Origin: Psychroserpens sp. Hel_I_66
Lineage (GTDB): Bacteria; Bacteroidota; Bacteroidia; Flavobacteriales; Flavobacteriaceae
NCBI RefSeq assembly: GCF_000799465.1
Contig: NZ_JUGU01000001.1
Coordinates: forward strand, 558,001-622,000
Direction: 5' to 3'
Length of the DNA: 64,000 nucleotides
Shown: in pieces, positions 62,054 to 64,000 of the stretch
Layout: each line of letters starts with the position of its first letter
How positions within the stretch are numbered: position 1 is the first letter of the stretch
Made by a program: the position numbers and the translations under genes
Notes under the pieces: generated by a model
Database searches by the model: none
Seen by the model: only the letters and a program-made list of their open reading frames with translations
What the model was told of the DNA's origin: nothing

Positions 62054-63523
62054 TTAATCTCTAAGTGTATGCTTTTTTATAATTCTTTTGCTTTCTTCCC
62101 TAACTTTTTTATTCTTTCTAAGATTCCAAAGAATATCGCTGGCTTTTTTTCGCGTTTTGTCCATATCTACTATTGGATATGGGTAGTCCTTGCCTAATTC
62201 AAAATTATATAGCTGCTGTTCCAATTCTGTCATTAAATAGGGTTCATGCGCAAAAGGAATTTCTAATTCTCTCAATTCTGGAACCCATTTTTTTATAAAA
62301 ATTGCCTCTGGATCGTGCTCTAGACTATTTTTAATAGGGTTGTAAATTCTCAACATATTGGTACCTGTTTCTCCAGCTTGCATTTGCAATTGCGGATAAT
62401 GAATTCCTGGCTCAAAGTCAAGAAACATCTGCGACAAATGTTTGGAAGCAGCTTGCCAAGGTTGCCATAAATTATGTGTAAAAAACGAAACCACTAAAGC
62501 ACGCATTCTAAAATTTAAGTAACCTGTTTCATTCAAACAACGCATACAGGCATCTACGAGTGGATAACCGGTTTGACCTGTTTTCCAGGCTGTTTGGTAA
62601 ATTTCGGAAATATCCTTTTTTAATTTTTGAAAGCCTTTATTGATACTTTCCTCTTCCATGGTATGTTCCATTTCAAATTTTTGCACAAAATGTGCTTGCC
62701 AGCGCAAACGGGACATAAAAGCTTCTAAGGGTTTTTTGTTTTCTGAAGTTTTCTTTAAATGATAGGCCTTGTGATATACTTCACGTATGGATAAGTTTCC
62801 CCAAGCCAAGTAAGGTGAAATCCTGCTACATCCTTTTCTTGCCAAATCTGGCTTAGAAATATGAAACATATAATTGACATAGCGATCGTTTAAAAAGGAG
62901 TTAAGATATTTTAGTCCCATAGACCTACCACCTTTTTGAAATGGTGCATCGTCTGGAGTTTTTAATGAGGGTACTGTAAGTAATCGCTCAAGTTCTTCAA
63001 CGTCTTTAATTTGGAGTAGTTGATTTTCAGAAGGAGAAAAAGGCAGTGGCTCAATCTCAAAATAAGCATTGCATTTTTCGGTCCATAAGTCTCTATCCTT
63101 TAATCCACGTTGTACACCATTATTTATATTTTCGTGCCAAGTAATTAAGTTGTTTTTACAAAAACGCTTAAAGGATTTGTCACGGTTATATGTAATTAAA
63201 ATACCAGTTTCCTGGTGTGAAAAAATGTCTTTTATCGCATACTTTTCCATCAACTGGTTTATAGTCAATATTATATCTGCCTCAACGGTTAAAATCTTAC
63301 TATTATAGGCTTTCAATTGATCGTTCAAATCTCTAATGGATTCTTTGATGAAATTCCAATGACGTTGGCTATAATGCTCATCTTCTAAAAGCATGGTTTC
63401 AAAAGTATAGAGTAGTAGTGTGGGTTTGCCAGTGGCCAAGGCATTAAAAATAGCCTCGTTATCTTCTAACCGAAGATCACGTTTAAGCCAAACGATATGT
63501 ATTTGGGGTTTATTAATACTCAT
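62054..63523 (-). CDS. Cryptochrome/photolyase-family flavoprotein
   Basis: 489 residues. N-terminal antenna domain (IHIVWLKRDLRLEDNEAI) and FAD domain with GCSRISPYLAWGNLSIREVY, SRLRWQAHFVQKF, GYPLVDACMRCLNETGYLNFRMRALVVSF and WQPWQAAS. The end lacks a long cryptochrome tail. The class is not clear from motifs: it is not a plain CPD photolyase like the one at 56441. It overlaps the upstream FeS-BCP gene by 11 bp, so the two are translationally coupled. Confidence 0.88.
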   Translation of the reverse strand: MSINKPQIHIVWLKRDLRLEDNEAIFNALATGKPTLLLYTFETMLLEDEHYSQRHWNFIKESIRDLNDQLKAYNSKILTVEADIILTINQLMEKYAIKDIFSHQETGILITYNRDKSFKRFCKNNLITWHENINNGVQRGLKDRDLWTEKCNAYFEIEPLPFSPSENQLLQIKDVEELERLLTVPSLKTPDDAPFQKGGRSMGLKYLNSFLNDRYVNYMFHISKPDLARKGCSRISPYLAWGNLSIREVYHKAYHLKKTSENKKPLEAFMSRLRWQAHFVQKFEMEHTMEEESINKGFQKLKKDISEIYQTAWKTGQTGYPLVDACMRCLNETGYLNFRMRALVVSFFTHNLWQPWQAASKHLSQMFLDFEPGIHYPQLQMQAGETGTNMLRIYNPIKNSLEHDPEAIFIKKWVPELRELEIPFAHEPYLMTELEQQLYNFELGKDYPYPIVDMDKTRKKASDILWNLRKNKKVREESKRIIKKHTLRD

Positions 63524-64000
63524 CTTGATGTTCTATAATATGTTGTGCTTTTTCCTTTATTTTTGTGAGTTCGTTTTGGTTCATTTTGTCTAGTAGACTA
63601 TACATCATTCCCATCCTAAAATTATTGCCCAAATGCTCTCGCTTATCGTCCAGAAAATTCCAGTAAAGGGTATTAAACGGACAAGCATCATCTCCAAATT
63701 TCTTGGATTTGTTGTAGTGACAATTTCCGCAGTAATTACTCATTTTATTAATGTAAGAACCTGAGGAGACATACGGTTTAGTTGCGATTTTTCCGCCATC
63801 TGCAAACTGGCTCATTCCTCTTGTGTTGGTGAGTTGAACCCACTCAATGGCATCCACATAAATACCCAAATACCAAGCATCAACTTCATCTGGATTTGTT
63901 TGTGTGAGCAACGCATAATTACCGGTAATCATGAGTCTTTGGATGTGATGTGCGTAGCCATTATCTAGTGAATTATTTATGGCGTTCTTTAGGCAATTCA
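63513..64000 (-). CDS. FeS-BCP (CryB/PhrB-type, 6-4) photolyase, C-terminal part; gene runs off the window edge
   Basis: About 162 codons are visible; the frame is open to the last base of the window. Family marks include GYAHHIQRLMITGN, DAIEWVQLTNTRGMSQFADGG and ATKPYVSSGSYINKMSNYCGNCHY...DACPFNTLYWNF. The four cysteines expected to bind the 4Fe-4S cluster are all seen (NCLK at the edge, then Cys-x-x-Cys and the DACPF Cys). This family repairs (6-4) photoproducts and uses a lumazine antenna. The start codon is outside the window. Confidence 0.93.
   Translation of the reverse strand, partial: NCLKNAINNSLDNGYAHHIQRLMITGNYALLTQTNPDEVDAWYLGIYVDAIEWVQLTNTRGMSQFADGGKIATKPYVSSGSYINKMSNYCGNCHYNKSKKFGDDACPFNTLYWNFLDDKREHLGNNFRMGMMYSLLDKMNQNELTKIKEKAQHIIEHQDEY

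Overview
The window looks like a chromosome segment of a marine or aquatic member of the Flavobacteriia (Bacteroidetes), close to genera such as Lacinutrix or Winogradskyella. The reasons are low GC (about one third by eye), Bacteroidetes-type -7 promoter boxes (TAnnTTTG), two secreted proteins with type IX secretion C-terminal sorting tails, many lineage-typical families (DUF5723, DUF3078, DUF4197, Lacal_2735-like), and a long AIR-synthase-type PurM. One tRNA, tRNA-Arg(ACG), is present. I saw no rRNA, CRISPR array, insertion sequence or phage gene.

Layout. 1-6.8 kb: end of a peptide-type ABC permease, a TlpA-like thioredoxin, tpiA, prmA and clpS, with a membrane-bound AraC regulator, a type IX-sorted FG-GAP-like protein and a HEIGH metalloprotease lying among them. 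6.8-10.8 kb: a minus-strand sulfane-sulfur module (CstB-like dioxygenase-rhodanese, TauE/SafE, two YeeE/YedE halves, and a cysteine-containing Crp/Fnr regulator) with two matching operator-promoter arrangements. 11-14 kb: tRNA-Arg and a very AT-rich stretch with an AraC regulator, a SRAP/HMCES-like protein lacking its catalytic Cys, and a small membrane protein. 14-20 kb: a signalling operon (AraC-type HTH, response regulator, CheB, and a 1349-residue CheB-CheR-PAS-histidine kinase). 20-23 kb: a His-rich metal-uptake pair (DUF4198-like plus HupE/UreJ), Ohr and a 50-residue conserved mini-protein. 23.6-28.4 kb: secreted endonuclease I and a BlaR1/BlaI-type pair with a clear operator in its promoter. 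28.5-33 kb: a Ca/Na antiporter and two divergent glutamine synthetases (GSII-like and GSIII). 33-43.6 kb: housekeeping and envelope genes (purM-like, DUF3078, prfA, an interrupted DUF5723 barrel protein, pyrF, a BtuF-like protein, two small paralogues, pfkB, DUF4197). 43.8-53.8 kb: the fused B12 mutase icmF, a membrane LuxR-type regulator, an AGCS symporter, an Lrp regulator between two related helical proteins, and a CocE/S15 hydrolase. 53.9-56 kb: YpdA-like reductase and an MFS exporter. 56.4-64 kb: a continuous minus-strand light/UV-stress cluster (CPD photolyase, SRPBCC, TspO, Lacal_2735, Gpx, atypical SDR, small helical protein, folE, TIGR03643, hypothetical, cryptochrome, FeS-BCP photolyase) that runs off the right edge.

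Points most worth a second look: (1) the octamer CTTCGGAA/TTCCGAAG occurs roughly 35 times, far above chance, in genes and between genes on both strands, concentrated in 24-60 kb; (2) a shared TGTGA-N6-TTAC operator at matching promoter spacing in the sulfur module, next to a Crp-family regulator with a Cys/CysCys motif; (3) the light-response cluster with several uncharacterised small proteins; (4) a palindromic dispersed repeat translated in frame inside icmF; (5) a SRAP protein that has lost Cys2 and Glu; (6) a BlaI-type operator that exactly fills the -33/-7 spacer; (7) several mini-genes of 46-56 codons.
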